A DNA stretch of 64,000 nt from Roseobacter sp. (GCA_002731875.1 PCCY01000010.1:43379-107378), one strand, 5' to 3'; shown: positions 17,497 through 28,105, counted from the first letter of the stretch. The notes: generated by a model from the sequence alone, not told the origin. Translations and numbers: made by a program.

Positions 17497-19101
17497 ATGC
17501 TTTTAGGGTACTTTGCCGGAAAGGCGTGGCCCGAAAAGGATACCGACAGCGTGACTCAAAATATTTTCATCGGTGGCGGAGGCGACGACTATTCCGTCCA
17601 GCAATTCCTCGACCTGGGCTACGCCAACCGCCACGGGCTGATTGCAGGGGCGACCGGAACCGGCAAAACCGTCACCTTGCAGATATTGGCCGAAGGGTTT
17701 TCCGCTGCCGGCGTGCCGGTTTTTCTTTCGGACCTCAAAGGCGATCTTTCCGGTCTTGCCCAGGCGGGATCACCGACCCACAAGCTGCATGGGCCCTTTA
17801 CGGACCGCGCGAAAACCATTGGCTTTGACGATTATAGCTACGCGTCATTTCCAGTGACGTTCTGGGACATGTTCGGCAAGCAGGGCCATCCGGTTCGCAC
17901 CACGATCTCTGAGATGGGGCCTCTGTTGCTGGGTCAACTGCTCGGCCTCAGCGAGGCCCAGGAGGGGATATTGAACATCGTCTTTCGTGTCGCCGATGAA
18001 GACGGCTTGCCGCTGCTTGACCTGAAAGATCTGCAATCACTGCTTGTTTGGGTGGGTGAAAACGCCGCCACCTTGGCGCTGCGCTATGGCAATGTGTCGA
18101 CCTCGTCGGTCGGTGCGATACAGCGTCGTCTGCTGGTGCTGGAAAATCAAGGCGCTGCGGATTTCTTTGGCGAACCGGCCCTGGCCTTGTCTGACCTGAT
18201 GCGCGACGATGCCGATGGCCGTGGCATCATCAACATTCTCGCGGCCGACCAACTGATGACCTCCCCCAAACTCTACGCGACCTTTCTTTTGTGGCTGCTA
18301 TCCGAACTCTTCGAAGAGCTTCCCGAAGTCGGCAATCCGGATAAACCAAAGCTCGTGTTTTTCTTCGACGAAGCCCACCTGCTGTTTGACGATGCTCCCA
18401 AAGCGCTGTTGGATAAGGTCGAACAGGTTGCACGTCTGATCCGCTCCAAGGGTGTTGGTGTCTATTTCGTTACTCAAAACCCCGCCGATGTGCCCGAAGA
18501 TATTCTGGGACAGTTGGGAAACCGTATCCAACATGCCCTGCGGGCCTTTACCGCCAAAGACCGCAAGGAACTGCGCCAGGCCGCACAAACCTACCGCGAA
18601 AACCCGCGCTTCGATACCGAAGAGGCGATCCGCGAAGTCGGGGTCGGCGAAGCGGTTACCTCGATGTTGCAGAAAAAAGGCGTGCCCGGTGTGGTAGAAA
18701 GAACATTGATCCGCCCCCCTTCCTCGCAATTGGGTCCGATCGACGCGGCCAGCCGCGCCACGCTGATTGCTCAAAGCCCGATGGCCGGGAAATACAACCC
18801 CAGACTGGATCGCCAATCCGCTTACGAGATGCTCGCCGCAAGGTCTGAAAACGCCGCGATCGCAGCAGCGGATGCCGAAGAAAAGGCCGACGCGGACGAT
18901 AGCCCGGCTGAGCTTCGCGAATATAACTCAGCCCGGCGCTACACGGGAAAGCGCGTATCGCGTTCCACGGCCAAGCCTCACAAAGCGGATGCCGAAGGCT
19001 GGGGGGATGCGATCGCCGGTGTGGTCATGAAGGAACTCAAGGGTACGACCGGCCGCCGCATCGTTCGCGGTATCCTCGGCGGGCTTTTCAAAGGTCGCTG
19101 A
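17497..19101 (+). CDS. HerA-like ATPase (DUF853 family)
   Basis: The product of 534 residues is a HerA/FtsK-superfamily ATPase of the DUF853 group. The Walker A loop is GATGTGKT after the family-typical [11 protein letters not shown] start; Walker B is [33 protein letters not shown] follows. Family members are cytosolic, and their function is unknown though HerA relatives pump DNA. The first ATG gives 18 residues before the usual family start; a GTG at 17551 with AAGGA ten bases upstream is an equally good start. It stands alone, ending in a terminator shared with livM. Confidence 0.88.
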   Translation: MLLGYFAGKAWPEKDTDSVTQNIFIGGGGDDYSVQQFLDLGYANRHGLIAGATGTGKTVTLQILAEGFSAAGVPVFLSDLKGDLSGLAQAGSPTHKLHGPFTDRAKTIGFDDYSYASFPVTFWDMFGKQGHPVRTTISEMGPLLLGQLLGLSEAQEGILNIVFRVADEDGLPLLDLKDLQSLLVWVGENAATLALRYGNVSTSSVGAIQRRLLVLENQGAADFFGEPALALSDLMRDDADGRGIINILAADQLMTSPKLYATFLLWLLSELFEELPEVGNPDKPKLVFFFDEAHLLFDDAPKALLDKVEQVARLIRSKGVGVYFVTQNPADVPEDILGQLGNRIQHALRAFTAKDRKELRQAAQTYRENPRFDTEEAIREVGVGEAVTSMLQKKGVPGVVERTLIRPPSSQLGPIDAASRATLIAQSPMAGKYNPRLDRQSAYEMLAARSENAAIAAADAEEKADADDSPAELREYNSARRYTGKRVSRSTAKPHKADAEGWGDAIAGVVMKELKGTTGRRIVRGILGGLFKGR

Positions 19102-19139
19102 CCTGACATTCCAAATGGAATTAAATCCTCGCCGAAGGC

Positions 19140-19165
19140 AGGCCATATCCGCAGGGATATGGCCT
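19140..19165. terminator. Convergent terminator
   Basis: Perfect 11-bp arms (AGGCCATATCC and complement) around GCAG, between the HerA-like gene and the end of the liv operon. The T tract on the + side is partial (ATTCTT). Confidence 0.7.
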
Positions 19166-19176
19166 ATTCTTCGACG

Positions 19177-20481
19177 CTATTTCTCCGGAATCAACCCGCG
19201 CGGGCTGAAGCGCAATACCAACAACAACACCGCGCCCATCGTCATCAGTCGCATATGAGCGGCGGATTCGATCAAATGATCCTTCAACCAATACCCGTCG
19301 GTCATGCCCATGGTCACGAGGTTCATCAGCCATAAACCCATCGGTTCGACCATCACCCACAGATACCACATCAGGAAGCCGCCCAGTACAGCCCCGAGAT
19401 TGTTGCCTGACCCGCCGACAATCACCATGACCCATATCAAGAACGTAAAGCGAAGCGGCTGATACGACCCCGGTGTCAACTGGCCGTCCAGCGTCGTCAT
19501 CATCGCTCCGGCAATCCCGCAAATGGCAGAGCCCAGTATAAAGACCTGCAAGTGCCGCGCGGTCACGTCTTTTCCCATCGCTTCGGCGGCGGTTTCGTTG
19601 TCGCGGATCGCGCGCAACATGCGGCCCCATGGTGAATGCAATGCCCGCTGGCTCAACCACAGCAAGATCAGCAGTACCCCGGCAAACAACGCCACATACA
19701 AGACCTTGACCCACAGGGTCGATGCCTCCACCGGATCGAATCCAAGGCTGGCGGCGCGCTCCACAAAACCCGGATCATTTTGCAGGTCGATCTCATAGGG
19801 GACGGGGCGCGGGATGCCGATCACGTTTTTCACTCCGCGCGCCAGCCAGTCTTCGTTCTTCAGAACGGCGATGATAATCTCGGCAATGCCCAGCGTTGCA
19901 ATTGCCAGATAATCCGAACGCAGACCCAGAGCTGTCTTGCCGATGATCCAGGCCGCGCCGGCAGCTAGCAATCCACCGACCGGCCAGGCCAGTATCACCG
20001 GCAGGCCAAGCCCCCCCAGATAGCCGGTCTGCGCCGGGTTGAGCGCCTCTATCGCTTCGACCGCCGGGTCAAGCACGGCCCGGAACAGCATGAACCCGGC
20101 CACCAGGATCGCGGTGATCGTTACCATACGCAGCCATCCCTTGCGCATACGTTTGGCGACCAGGGCGGTCGCGAAGATCGTAACGGCCCCCATGAGCAAC
20201 GCGGCGGTGACCCCCCATCCACCTGCCGACCACCCCCCCAGCGTAGGCGGCATGCCGATCAACACTGCGGCCAGGCCACCCAAAGCGACAAACCCCATGA
20301 TGCCCACGTTGAACAGACCTGCAAAACCCCATTGGAGGTTTACCCCCAGGGCCATGATGCTTGAAATCAACCCCATCGAAATGATCAAGAGCGCCGCGTT
20401 CCAGCTTTGTGTAAAGCCGGTAAAGACGATCAGGGCCGCGATGATGGCAAAAAGGCCGGTGTTTCTAAGTGTCTCGTTCAT
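19177..20481 (-). CDS. livM: Branched-chain amino acid ABC transporter permease (LivM)
   Basis: The 434-residue product is a hydrophobic permease of the LivM type; GLRSDYLAIATLGIAEI and the EAMGKDV motif of the cytoplasmic coupling region are visible. It is the last gene of a leftward operon; its start overlaps the livH stop by four bases (ATGA). It is longer than E. coli LivM, with an extra membrane region near the N terminus. With LivH it forms the membrane channel. The substrate may be a branched-chain amino acid or another amide or urea-type solute; the family does not decide this. Confidence 0.9.
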   Translation of the reverse strand: MNETLRNTGLFAIIAALIVFTGFTQSWNAALLIISMGLISSIMALGVNLQWGFAGLFNVGIMGFVALGGLAAVLIGMPPTLGGWSAGGWGVTAALLMGAVTIFATALVAKRMRKGWLRMVTITAILVAGFMLFRAVLDPAVEAIEALNPAQTGYLGGLGLPVILAWPVGGLLAAGAAWIIGKTALGLRSDYLAIATLGIAEIIIAVLKNEDWLARGVKNVIGIPRPVPYEIDLQNDPGFVERAASLGFDPVEASTLWVKVLYVALFAGVLLILLWLSQRALHSPWGRMLRAIRDNETAAEAMGKDVTARHLQVFILGSAICGIAGAMMTTLDGQLTPGSYQPLRFTFLIWVMVIVGGSGNNLGAVLGGFLMWYLWVMVEPMGLWLMNLVTMGMTDGYWLKDHLIESAAHMRLMTMGAVLLLVLRFSPRGLIPEK

Positions 20482-21488
20482 ACCGATTGCCCCTTGAAAA
20501 GACCGGTGGGTTTGAACAGCAACACGATCAGCAGGATCACGAAGCTTACGGCGAATTTGTAATCGGTAGACATCAGTTGCACCAAGCTGTCCGGCTCGAA
20601 CCCGGTGGGCATCAGATACCCCAGAACTTTTTTCCAGGCATAGGTAATTGTCACCTCGGAAAAAGCGATGACAAACCCGCCCGCGATGGCACCCACAGGG
20701 TTACCCAGACCCCCGACGATGGCCGAGGCGAATATGGGCAGCAAGAGCTGGAAATACGTGAACGGTTTATATGACTTGTCCAACCCGTAAAGAACGCCGG
20801 CGGTGGTCGCCAGACATGCTACGATGACCCAGGTGATCATGACCACGCGTTCAGGGTTGATGCCGGATAAAAGCGCCAGATCCTCGTTGTCCGAATAGGC
20901 GCGCATCGACTTGCCGGATCTGGTCTTGTTCAGGAACCAGAACAGTAACGCAACCACGATGATTGCGGTAACCACTGTCAGGCCCTGGGTGGTCTTGATC
21001 GCCAGCCCTTCCTCCAGGCCGGTCATTTTCTTGAAGGTCCTTGCCGAAATGATAAACCGCTCACCGTCCAGGAAATTCTGGTCGTCGGAACCGATGATAA
21101 ACCGGGTGATGCCGTTGTAGATAAACGTGACACCCAGCGATACGATGACGAAGATCACCGGTTTCGCCTTCTTTTCACGATAAAATCTGTAAACCAGACG
21201 GTCGGTACCCAATAGCAACACAATCGTGAATACGATGGCAAGGGGCAGGGCCAGCAATGCCGTGGGCAGCACCCATAGGTGTAACCCGATTGCCTGAAAC
21301 CCCCAGGTAATCAACACCGCCGACATTGCTCCAAGCGCCATGGTGTCACCATGGGCAAAGTTGGAAAACCGCAAGATGCCATACACCAGCGTCACGCCGA
21401 GCGCACCAAGAGCAAGTTGCGAGCCATAGGCGATGCCAGGGACGAGGACGTAGTTGGCCAATGCAATAAATGCGTTCAGTAAATCCAT
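20478..21488 (-). CDS. livH: Branched-chain amino acid ABC transporter permease (LivH)
   Basis: This 336-residue inner-membrane protein has about eight membrane segments and LivH-type features: GALGVTLVYGILRFSNFAHGD near the N terminus and AIVGGLGNPVGAIAGGF toward the C terminus. Its ATG overlaps by one base the stop of the preceding small secreted protein (TGATG), and it overlaps livM by four bases, so all three are translationally coupled. It is the heterodimer partner of LivM. Confidence 0.92.
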   Translation of the reverse strand: MDLLNAFIALANYVLVPGIAYGSQLALGALGVTLVYGILRFSNFAHGDTMALGAMSAVLITWGFQAIGLHLWVLPTALLALPLAIVFTIVLLLGTDRLVYRFYREKKAKPVIFVIVSLGVTFIYNGITRFIIGSDDQNFLDGERFIISARTFKKMTGLEEGLAIKTTQGLTVVTAIIVVALLFWFLNKTRSGKSMRAYSDNEDLALLSGINPERVVMITWVIVACLATTAGVLYGLDKSYKPFTYFQLLLPIFASAIVGGLGNPVGAIAGGFVIAFSEVTITYAWKKVLGYLMPTGFEPDSLVQLMSTDYKFAVSFVILLIVLLFKPTGLFKGQSV

Positions 21489-21940
21489 CAGTTGCAGGTC
21501 CCTAAATAGCTAATGAGAGTCGGGCCATCAGCGTAATGTACTGTATATCGCGTGGTCCCGTCAGCGGCGATGCTCATCAAGTGACGAGCGGCAAAGCTGC
21601 CGCCTGAAAGAGACAAGGCCATATTGGATTTGACCCCGATCAGTTCGATCGTTTCGCTGTCGGTACGCATAAAGCTTTGCACGACAAGGTCATTTGGTGT
21701 CAGCCCACCCGCATTCCCGGAAATTTCCGGGGCGAAGTCGGTCTTGGTGCACGGCTCGCCTTCGACGCATTCGAAAGCGAAACTGCATGTCATCTCGATA
21801 TCCTGTCGAAATGGTGCGGTGTCGAGCGTCAGCTCTTCCATCGCGCCCTCGGCGTCATGGTTTTCAGTGGTTGTCCCGGTATCCTGTGCCTGTACGGAGG
21901 TCGTGAAAAAGGCCAGAGCAAGTATAATGAACCAGCGCAT
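21488..21940 (-). CDS. Small secreted protein embedded in liv operon (150 aa)
   Basis: The 150-residue product starts with a signal peptide (MRWFIILALAFFTTSVQAQ) and a low-complexity acidic stretch, then a compact domain with four cysteines (MTCSFAFECVEGEPC and the C-terminal LGTCN), suggesting two disulfides in the periplasm. I do not recognise a family. It lies three bases after livF and overlaps livH by one base, so it is made with the transporter. A periplasmic accessory of the ABC system is the plain inference. Confidence 0.7.
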   Translation of the reverse strand: MRWFIILALAFFTTSVQAQDTGTTTENHDAEGAMEELTLDTAPFRQDIEMTCSFAFECVEGEPCTKTDFAPEISGNAGGLTPNDLVVQSFMRTDSETIELIGVKSNMALSLSGGSFAARHLMSIAADGTTRYTVHYADGPTLISYLGTCN

Positions 21941-21943
21941 GTC

Positions 21944-22780
21944 TTACCCTCCCAAGAACGATTTGCGGACCTCGGGGTCGGCCAAAAGCTCTCTGCCCGT
22001 GCCGGTAAATGCATTGGCCCCTTGCACCAGCACATAGCCTTTGTCGGCAATCTCCAACGCCTGCCGCGCGTTCTGTTCGACCATCAGGATCGGGATTCCC
22101 GTGCGGGCTACCTCGATGATCCGGTCAAAGAGTTCATCCATGACAATGGGCGACACCCCCGCGGTCGGTTCATCCAGCATCAGCACCTTGGGCTGGGTCA
22201 TCAATGCACGGCCCACAGCCACCTGTTGACGTTGCCCGCCCGAAAGCTCGCCCGCCGGCTGAAGCCGCTTTTCCTTGAGGATGGGAAACAGGTCATAAAC
22301 CTGCGTCATGGTATCGCGGAAATCATCGCGGCGGATGAAGGCACCCATCTCAAGGTTTTCCTCCACTGACATCGATGTGAAAATATTCGAGGTCTGCGGG
22401 ACAAACCCCATCCCCTTGGCGACGCGGTCTTGCGGCGACAGGGCGGTGATGTCTTCTCCGTCAAGTCGCACGTGACCCTGGCGCACGTCCAACATACCAA
22501 ATACCGCTTTCATCGCCGTGGATTTGCCTGCGCCATTGGGGCCGACGATCACCGCGATCTCGCCTTTTTCGACGGCGATGGTGCAGTCATGCAGAATGTC
22601 GGGCCCATTGCCGTAACCGCCGGTCATGCCATCACCGATCAGGAAAGGGCCGCCGGGGGCAGGGTGGCTCTTGCCGCCCTGTCTGACGGGTTGCGCCGTG
22701 CCTTGGCCTTTCGGGTTTCCGATCGAAATATCGTGGTTGCCTCGGTCCCCGTATGGATCAGTCATGTTGGTTTCTTTCAT
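21944..22780 (-). CDS. livF: Branched-chain amino acid ABC transporter ATP-binding protein (LivF)
   Basis: This ABC ATPase has Walker A GPNGAGKST, signature LSGGQRQQVAV and Walker B LMLDEPTAGVSP, and the LivF-like pattern FVPQTSNIFTSMSVEENL. At 278 residues it is about 40 longer than usual because of a polar, Gly/Pro-rich N-terminal extension. The start at 22780 is supported by an ATGA overlap with the upstream gene; an alternative ATG lies 15 bases downstream. With LivG it powers the LivHM channel. Confidence 0.9.
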   Translation of the reverse strand: MKETNMTDPYGDRGNHDISIGNPKGQGTAQPVRQGGKSHPAPGGPFLIGDGMTGGYGNGPDILHDCTIAVEKGEIAVIVGPNGAGKSTAMKAVFGMLDVRQGHVRLDGEDITALSPQDRVAKGMGFVPQTSNIFTSMSVEENLEMGAFIRRDDFRDTMTQVYDLFPILKEKRLQPAGELSGGQRQQVAVGRALMTQPKVLMLDEPTAGVSPIVMDELFDRIIEVARTGIPILMVEQNARQALEIADKGYVLVQGANAFTGTGRELLADPEVRKSFLGG

Positions 22781-23343
22781 TCGTTCGCCTGGGTGGTTGG
22801 CGCAATCGCGTCAGCGCAGGTGATTTCATCCGCGCAGCTGTCCCGCAGCATCATCGCCACTTCAAACGATATTTTTTCCATTTCTTCCAAGGGCATCGTG
22901 TCTGCGCTATCAAGATAGACCATGATCCGCGACGACCCTACCTCCGACAGCATCACAGCGCTCATGGTGCGGCTGCCGTCAATTTCGTCATACTGCAAGT
23001 GTCGCAGCGTCAACCCACTGGGGGTTACGATCTTGTCAACCTGAAGCACTTCGGGCGGGGTCGTATTTTCGGCTGCTATCGATGCGGTATAGGTATCGAA
23101 CTGCTCTGACAGCGTTGTCGAACTGTCGCTGATTTCAAAGCCGGGCCACTGATCGGTGAAGTTCAATATCACCTCTCCAAGATAACGCGTTGTGCCGTCG
23201 CCAACCGGGTCCCAGGTGGCATTTTCCCACGCGGTGCCGCGGTCACACATCCAAACGGATTCTGACAGTTGGGAACAGGCAGCCGACGCCTGTGGCAATG
23301 CGGTCATCACGACGCTCGCCCATACAGCCAACCCGAATTTCAT
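22777..23343 (-). CDS. Small secreted protein embedded in liv operon (188 aa)
   Basis: A 188-residue protein with an N-terminal signal peptide ([21 protein letters not shown]) and four or five cysteines, two near the N terminus (ACSQLSESVWMCDRG) and two near the C terminus (DSCADEITCAD). No family is recognised. Both ends overlap neighbours by four bases (livG upstream, livF downstream), so it is fully embedded in the transporter operon. It is likely a periplasmic protein working with the transporter. Confidence 0.7.
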   Translation of the reverse strand: MKFGLAVWASVVMTALPQASAACSQLSESVWMCDRGTAWENATWDPVGDGTTRYLGEVILNFTDQWPGFEISDSSTTLSEQFDTYTASIAAENTTPPEVLQVDKIVTPSGLTLRHLQYDEIDGSRTMSAVMLSEVGSSRIMVYLDSADTMPLEEMEKISFEVAMMLRDSCADEITCADAIAPTTQANE

Positions 23344-24119
23344 GCGGTCACGGTCTTGTTTTTCAGGCCGGTCCCAAGATACGCTTCTATGACCTGTTCG
23401 TTCGCCTTGATTTCGGGCAGCGTCCCTTCGGCAAGAACCTTGCCTTCAGCCATGCAGATGACCGGATCACACAGGCGACCGATAAAATCCATGTCGTGTT
23501 CGATCACAACAAAAGTATACCCACGTTCCTGGTTAAGGCGGATGATGGCGTCACCGATGATATTGAGCAAGGTGCGGTTTACGCCGGCACCAACTTCGTC
23601 AAGAAACACGATCTTGGCGTCAACCATCATGGTCCGGCCGAGTTCGAGCAATTTTTTTTGACCACCGGAAATCTGCCCGGCTTTTTGCTCGGCCAGATGT
23701 TCAATCGTCAAAAACTCGAGAACCTCATCGGCTTTGGCCTTCAGGGCACGTTCCTGGTCCGCAATCCGCTTGCGGCCAAACCAGGTATTCCAAAGCGTTT
23801 CGCCCGCTTGATCGCCCGGAACCATCATCAGGTTTTCGCGGCAGGTCATCGATGAAAATTCGTGGGCGATCTGAAAGGTTCTAAGCAGACCCTTGTGAAA
23901 CAGGTCATGCGGCGGCAACCCGGTGATGTCTTCGCCGTCCATCATCACGCGGCCCGATGTGGGCTTTAGAACGCCGGCTATCACGTTGAACAAGGTGGTT
24001 TTTCCGGCACCATTCGGGCCGATCAAACCGGTGATGGTGCCCTTGTCAATGGTCAGGCTCGCGCCATCGACGGCATGAAACCCGCCGAAGTGTTTGTGTA
24101 CGTCGTCAACGACGATCAT
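23340..24119 (-). CDS. livG: Branched-chain amino acid ABC transporter ATP-binding protein (LivG)
   Basis: The 259-residue ABC ATPase has Walker [10 protein letters not shown], the LivG-type region [22 protein letters not shown], signature [12 protein letters not shown], Walker [14 protein letters not shown] and the D-loop/H-loop [10 protein letters not shown]. Length is normal. It follows livK after a hairpin, so it probably receives less expression than the binding protein. Confidence 0.92.
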   Translation of the reverse strand: MIVVDDVHKHFGGFHAVDGASLTIDKGTITGLIGPNGAGKTTLFNVIAGVLKPTSGRVMMDGEDITGLPPHDLFHKGLLRTFQIAHEFSSMTCRENLMMVPGDQAGETLWNTWFGRKRIADQERALKAKADEVLEFLTIEHLAEQKAGQISGGQKKLLELGRTMMVDAKIVFLDEVGAGVNRTLLNIIGDAIIRLNQERGYTFVVIEHDMDFIGRLCDPVICMAEGKVLAEGTLPEIKANEQVIEAYLGTGLKNKTVTA

Positions 24120-24169
24120 ATGAATATCCCTGTGTCCACGTCGTAGATGCGTGGTTTTTCTTACTTAAA

Positions 24170-24195
24170 CAGCAGCCCGATTGCCCGGGCTGCTG
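24170..24195 (-). terminator. Attenuator hairpin between livK and livG
   Basis: Perfect 10-bp arms CAGCAGCCCG (24170-24179) and CGGGCTGCTG (24186-24195) with loop ATTGCC, followed on the minus strand by TTTAAG. A partial terminator or 3'-end stabiliser after the binding-protein gene is common in ABC operons. Confidence 0.65.
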
Positions 24196-24220
24196 ATAAT
24201 GATGTGGTAATCCACAGAAC

Positions 24221-25414
24221 TTATTTGAAACCGATGGTTTCGATCTTGCCGTCTTTGACCTCGATCATCCGGTAGGTTCCTGCGGATTCACCGGCTCCGA
24301 TCAGCTCGACCGCGGAGGCACCGACATAGTCGACATCCTTGCCCGCCGCGATCAATTCGAGCGCTTTGGCGAGCTCACCAGGATAGATTTTCTCTCCGGG
24401 GGCGTTGGCGACATCAAGGATCTTGGGGCCGTATTTTGCCGGATCCATTGAATCGGCTGCCTGCATCGCCAGCAGGAAAAGTGCTGCGGCGTCATAGGAT
24501 TCGGGGGTGTAGGGCGACGTGCCGTTAAATCCCGCGTCTTCCGCCATCTTCGAGAAAGTGTCGATGCCCTGACCTTCGGAACCTGCGATCTGTCCGTAAG
24601 ATCCGTTCAGATCGTCGCCGATACGGTCGGGCAAAGTGTCACCGATCATGCCGCCTGGCAGTCCGAAGGTATCGAACGCACCGGTGTCCAAAGCCGCATT
24701 GATGATACCTGGGCCGCCCTGGTCAAGGTAGCCAGCGACAACCAGGATATCCCCACCGGCAGAGGCCAGTGCACCGACTTCGGCCGAATAATCTGCCTTG
24801 CCGTCTTCATGCGCGGCCACGATGGTGACCTCGCCGCCCACGGCTTTGAAGCTGGTTTCGATCGCATCGGCCAGACCCTTGCCATAGTCGTTGTTGGTAT
24901 AGGTCAACGCAATGGATTTCACACCGCGTTCCTTGAGGATCTCTGCCATGACTTCCCCCTCACGCGCATCAGACGGCGAGGTGCGGAAGAACAGGTCGTT
25001 GTCGTCCATCGTCGACAGACCAGGGGATGTTGCCGAAGGCGATATCATCACCATGCCATTCGGTATCGCGACGTTCTGCAAAACCGCTCCTGTCACACCA
25101 GAGCAATCTGCGCCAATCAGCCCGTTGATCCCCTCGGAGATCAGCCTTTCGGCACCCGATACCGCGAGCCCATTATCAATACAGCCGGAATCCGCGCGGA
25201 TCGACGTCACCTTGGCACCACCCAGCAAAAGGCCGCTGTCGGTAACTTCTTTCATGGCCATTTCGGCACCGGCGGCCATCGGGCCCGTCAGCGATTCAAT
25301 GGGACCGGTAAAGCCGAACTCCACGCCCAGTTTCACTTCTTTGCTGTGAGCGTCTGCAAATGCGTTCGTCGCAAGCAATGCCGCAGCCGTTGTGGCCATA
25401 AGCATCTTTTTCAT
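24221..25414 (-). CDS. livK: Branched-chain amino acid ABC transporter substrate-binding protein (LivK-like)
   Basis: The 397-residue product has a signal peptide (MKKMLMATTAAALLATNAFADAHS) and a type I periplasmic binding fold; KEVKLGVEFGFTGPIE near the N terminus and NNDYGKGLADAIETSF are typical. It is the first gene of the liv operon and binds the solute for LivGFHM. The ligand is not determinable. A hairpin after the stop would favour high relative expression. Confidence 0.9.
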   Translation of the reverse strand: MKKMLMATTAAALLATNAFADAHSKEVKLGVEFGFTGPIESLTGPMAAGAEMAMKEVTDSGLLLGGAKVTSIRADSGCIDNGLAVSGAERLISEGINGLIGADCSGVTGAVLQNVAIPNGMVMISPSATSPGLSTMDDNDLFFRTSPSDAREGEVMAEILKERGVKSIALTYTNNDYGKGLADAIETSFKAVGGEVTIVAAHEDGKADYSAEVGALASAGGDILVVAGYLDQGGPGIINAALDTGAFDTFGLPGGMIGDTLPDRIGDDLNGSYGQIAGSEGQGIDTFSKMAEDAGFNGTSPYTPESYDAAALFLLAMQAADSMDPAKYGPKILDVANAPGEKIYPGELAKALELIAAGKDVDYVGASAVELIGAGESAGTYRMIEVKDGKIETIGFK

Positions 25415-25528
25415 TGATTATCTCCCGTGTTGGAACGTTATGTTCAGCGCAAAGCCTATGCGGCGGACTTCCAAAAGAAAAGTCTAATTGTAGATTGGCA
25501 CGCTCCGGGAGCCTACCGCGACCTGCCT

Positions 25529-26533
25529 TTAAATCGACAGTCTTGTCGCGTGCGAGCCACGCTCGCGGTAGGGGGTCGTGTCATAATGGGCGCGATAGCA
25601 TTTGGAAAAATGCGAAGGCGATGCAAACCCGCAGGCAAGGGCGACATTGATGACGCTCATGTCGGTCTGCATCAAAAGGTTTCTGGCTTTCTGAAGCCGC
25701 AACTCCATGTAATAGCGCTTGGGACTGCGGTTGAGATAGCGGCGGAACAGCCGCTCGAGCTGCCGGGTCGACATACCTACATCACGTGCAAGAAAGGACG
25801 GGCTGATCGGTTCTTCGATGTTGGCTTCCATCATCTGGATAACCTGGCTCAACTTGGGGTGTCGCACACCGATGCGCGTCGGAACCGACAACCGCTGGGT
25901 ATCCTGATCGGTCCGGATCGAGCTGTAGATCAACTGATCTGCGACCGCGTTGGCAAGGTCTTCGCCCAGATCATCGGCGATCAGCTTGAGCATCAGGTCG
26001 ATCGAAGATGTCCCGCCAGCGGTGGTCATCCGGTTGCCATCGACCACAAACACCGATTTGGTCAGGTTCACTTCTTCAAAGTCTTCGGAAAAGCTGTCTT
26101 GGTTTTCCCAATGGATCGTCGCCCGCTTCCCGTCCAGCAATCCGGCCTTGGCCAAGGTGAATGCAGCAGTACACAGCCCCCCCACCATCATGCCCTTTCG
26201 GGCCTCGCGGCGCAGCCAACCCAAAAGCTTCTTTGTTGTGGCGGTCTGTACATCTATACCGCTGCACACCACCAATGTATCTTCGCGACGCAGTTCATCC
26301 AGATCGCCGTCGAGGGTGAATTCCGCACCCGCAGAACAGCGTACCCGCCCGCCACCTTCACCGATCAACCGCCAGTCATAGACGCTGCGCCCCGCCATAC
26401 GGTTGGCGATCCGTAAACATTCCACGGCCGAAGCAAAGCTGAGCATCGTAAAGTTTTCAAGCAGCACAAAGACGAAAAGACGCGCCTTTTCATCTTTGGC
26501 AATGATACGTGTAGCCGCGCGGGCGTCTGACAT
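25529..26533 (-). CDS. GlxA family transcriptional regulator
   Basis: From the ATG at 26533 (AAGGCGACGAG upstream) the protein has 334 residues: an N-terminal DJ-1/PfpI-like (GATase1-like) domain (LFVFVLLENFTMLSFASAVECL; LVVCSGIDVQ; GGLCTAAFTLAKAGLLDG) and a C-terminal AraC-type HTH (SPSFLARDVGMSTRQLERLF; VALACGFASPSHFSKCYR). GlxA-type regulators often govern choline, carnitine, glycine betaine or arginine use. It lies just upstream of and parallel to livK, making the transporter a possible target. Confidence 0.9.
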   Translation of the reverse strand: MSDARAATRIIAKDEKARLFVFVLLENFTMLSFASAVECLRIANRMAGRSVYDWRLIGEGGGRVRCSAGAEFTLDGDLDELRREDTLVVCSGIDVQTATTKKLLGWLRREARKGMMVGGLCTAAFTLAKAGLLDGKRATIHWENQDSFSEDFEEVNLTKSVFVVDGNRMTTAGGTSSIDLMLKLIADDLGEDLANAVADQLIYSSIRTDQDTQRLSVPTRIGVRHPKLSQVIQMMEANIEEPISPSFLARDVGMSTRQLERLFRRYLNRSPKRYYMELRLQKARNLLMQTDMSVINVALACGFASPSHFSKCYRAHYDTTPYRERGSHATRLSI

Positions 26534-26734
26534 CTCGTCGCCTTTCGGGTTGACTTGAGTTAATGGGCATAGCGGAAGCTGCCCCTCAAAACCTGCCGAA
26601 AACCTTGCCCATGAGGCGGCATCAAGGTCAATAGGGTGAATTTCGGTTCTGGTCACTCGGCACAGGGTTTTGTATACCAAAGACCTAAATGTTTGCGCCT
26701 GACAATGGGGCGCTGCGTAGTTCGGAGAGAAATG

Positions 26735-28105
26735 ATGACCGATTGGACAAAATCAAGCTGGCGCGACAAACCGCGGATCCAGATGCCCGACTATCCTGAT
26801 CAGGACGCGCTGCGCGCCGTCGAGGCTGAATTGTCCCGGTATCCATTGTTGGTTTTTGCAGGCGAAGCCCGCCGTTTGAAAAAGCATCTGGCCGCGGCTG
26901 GCCGGGGCGACGCGTTTTTGCTTCAAGGCGGCGATTGCGCCGAAAGCTTCGAGCAGTTCAGCAGCGACATGATCCGCGACACGTTCAAGGTTATGCTGCA
27001 AATGGCGATCGTGCTGACCCACGGTGCCAAAGTTCCGGTCATCAAGCTGGGCCGGATGGCCGGTCAGTTTGCCAAGCCACGTTCGGCACCCACCGAAGTT
27101 GTCGGTGGCGTGGAGCTTCCCAGCTACCGCGGTGACATCATCAACGAACTGGCATTCACAGCCGAGGCCCGCATCCCGGACCCCAAAAAAATGCTGCGTG
27201 CCTACACTCAGGCCGCCGCGACGCTGAACCTGATCCGTGCGTTTTCGACCGGTGGTTATGCGGATGTGCATCAGGTGCATGGCTGGACCCTGGGCTTTAC
27301 CGAAAGCGAAAAGGCCGAGAAATACCGCGAGATCGCGAACCGCATTTCAGACACGCTTGATTTCATGGCGGCGGCCGGTGTGACCGCCGAAACCGCGCAT
27401 ACCTTGCAATCGGTTGAATATTATACAAGCCATGAATCGCTTCTTCTGGAATACGAAGAGGCGCTGTGCCGTCAGGACAGCCAGACCGGCAAATGGCTGG
27501 CGGGGTCTGGCCACATGATCTGGATCGGCGACCGTACCCGCCAACCCGATGGCGCGCACGTCGAATTCGCGCGCGGTGTCCAGAACCCGATCGGCCTGAA
27601 GTGTGGCCCGACCATGACAAGCGACGACCTGAAGCAGTTGATGAAAACGCTGAACCCCCAGAACGAGGAGGGTCGCCTGACCCTGATCGCGCGGTTTGGA
27701 GCGGGCAACGTGGGCGAACACCTGCCGCGTCTGATCAAGACCGTGCAGGAAGAGGGCGCAAACGTGGTATGGACCTGCGACGCGATGCACGGCAACACCA
27801 TCAAGTCTTCGAGCGGCTACAAGACACGGCCCTTCGATTCCGTATTGCGCGAGGTGCGGGAATTCTTTTCGGTTCACGCAGCCGAAGGTACTGTGCCCGG
27901 CGGTGTCCATTTCGAGATGACCGGCCAGGATGTCACTGAATGCACCGGTGGTGTCCGTGCCGTCCAGGACGAGGATCTGTCAGATCGGTACCACACCGCC
28001 TGTGATCCCCGCTTGAATGCCAGCCAATCGCTTGAGCTGGCATTTTTGGTCGCGGAAGAGCTATCAGCGCGGCGCGCAGCTCATCAAGTCAAGGCGGCAG
28101 GCTGA
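26735..28105 (+). CDS. aroG: Class II 3-deoxy-7-phosphoheptulonate synthase
   Basis: The 456-residue product is a class II (plant-like, AroA-II) DAHP synthase: [30 protein letters not shown], and the C-terminal [21 protein letters not shown] containing metal and substrate ligands. It joins PEP and erythrose-4-phosphate in the first step of aromatic synthesis. Two tandem ATGs occur; the second (26735) has better spacing to GGAGAG. It is divergent from glxA and not clustered with other aro genes; aroQ lies 11 kb to the right. Confidence 0.93.
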   Translation: MTDWTKSSWRDKPRIQMPDYPDQDALRAVEAELSRYPLLVFAGEARRLKKHLAAAGRGDAFLLQGGDCAESFEQFSSDMIRDTFKVMLQMAIVLTHGAKVPVIKLGRMAGQFAKPRSAPTEVVGGVELPSYRGDIINELAFTAEARIPDPKKMLRAYTQAAATLNLIRAFSTGGYADVHQVHGWTLGFTESEKAEKYREIANRISDTLDFMAAAGVTAETAHTLQSVEYYTSHESLLLEYEEALCRQDSQTGKWLAGSGHMIWIGDRTRQPDGAHVEFARGVQNPIGLKCGPTMTSDDLKQLMKTLNPQNEEGRLTLIARFGAGNVGEHLPRLIKTVQEEGANVVWTCDAMHGNTIKSSSGYKTRPFDSVLREVREFFSVHAAEGTVPGGVHFEMTGQDVTECTGGVRAVQDEDLSDRYHTACDPRLNASQSLELAFLVAEELSARRAAHQVKAAG

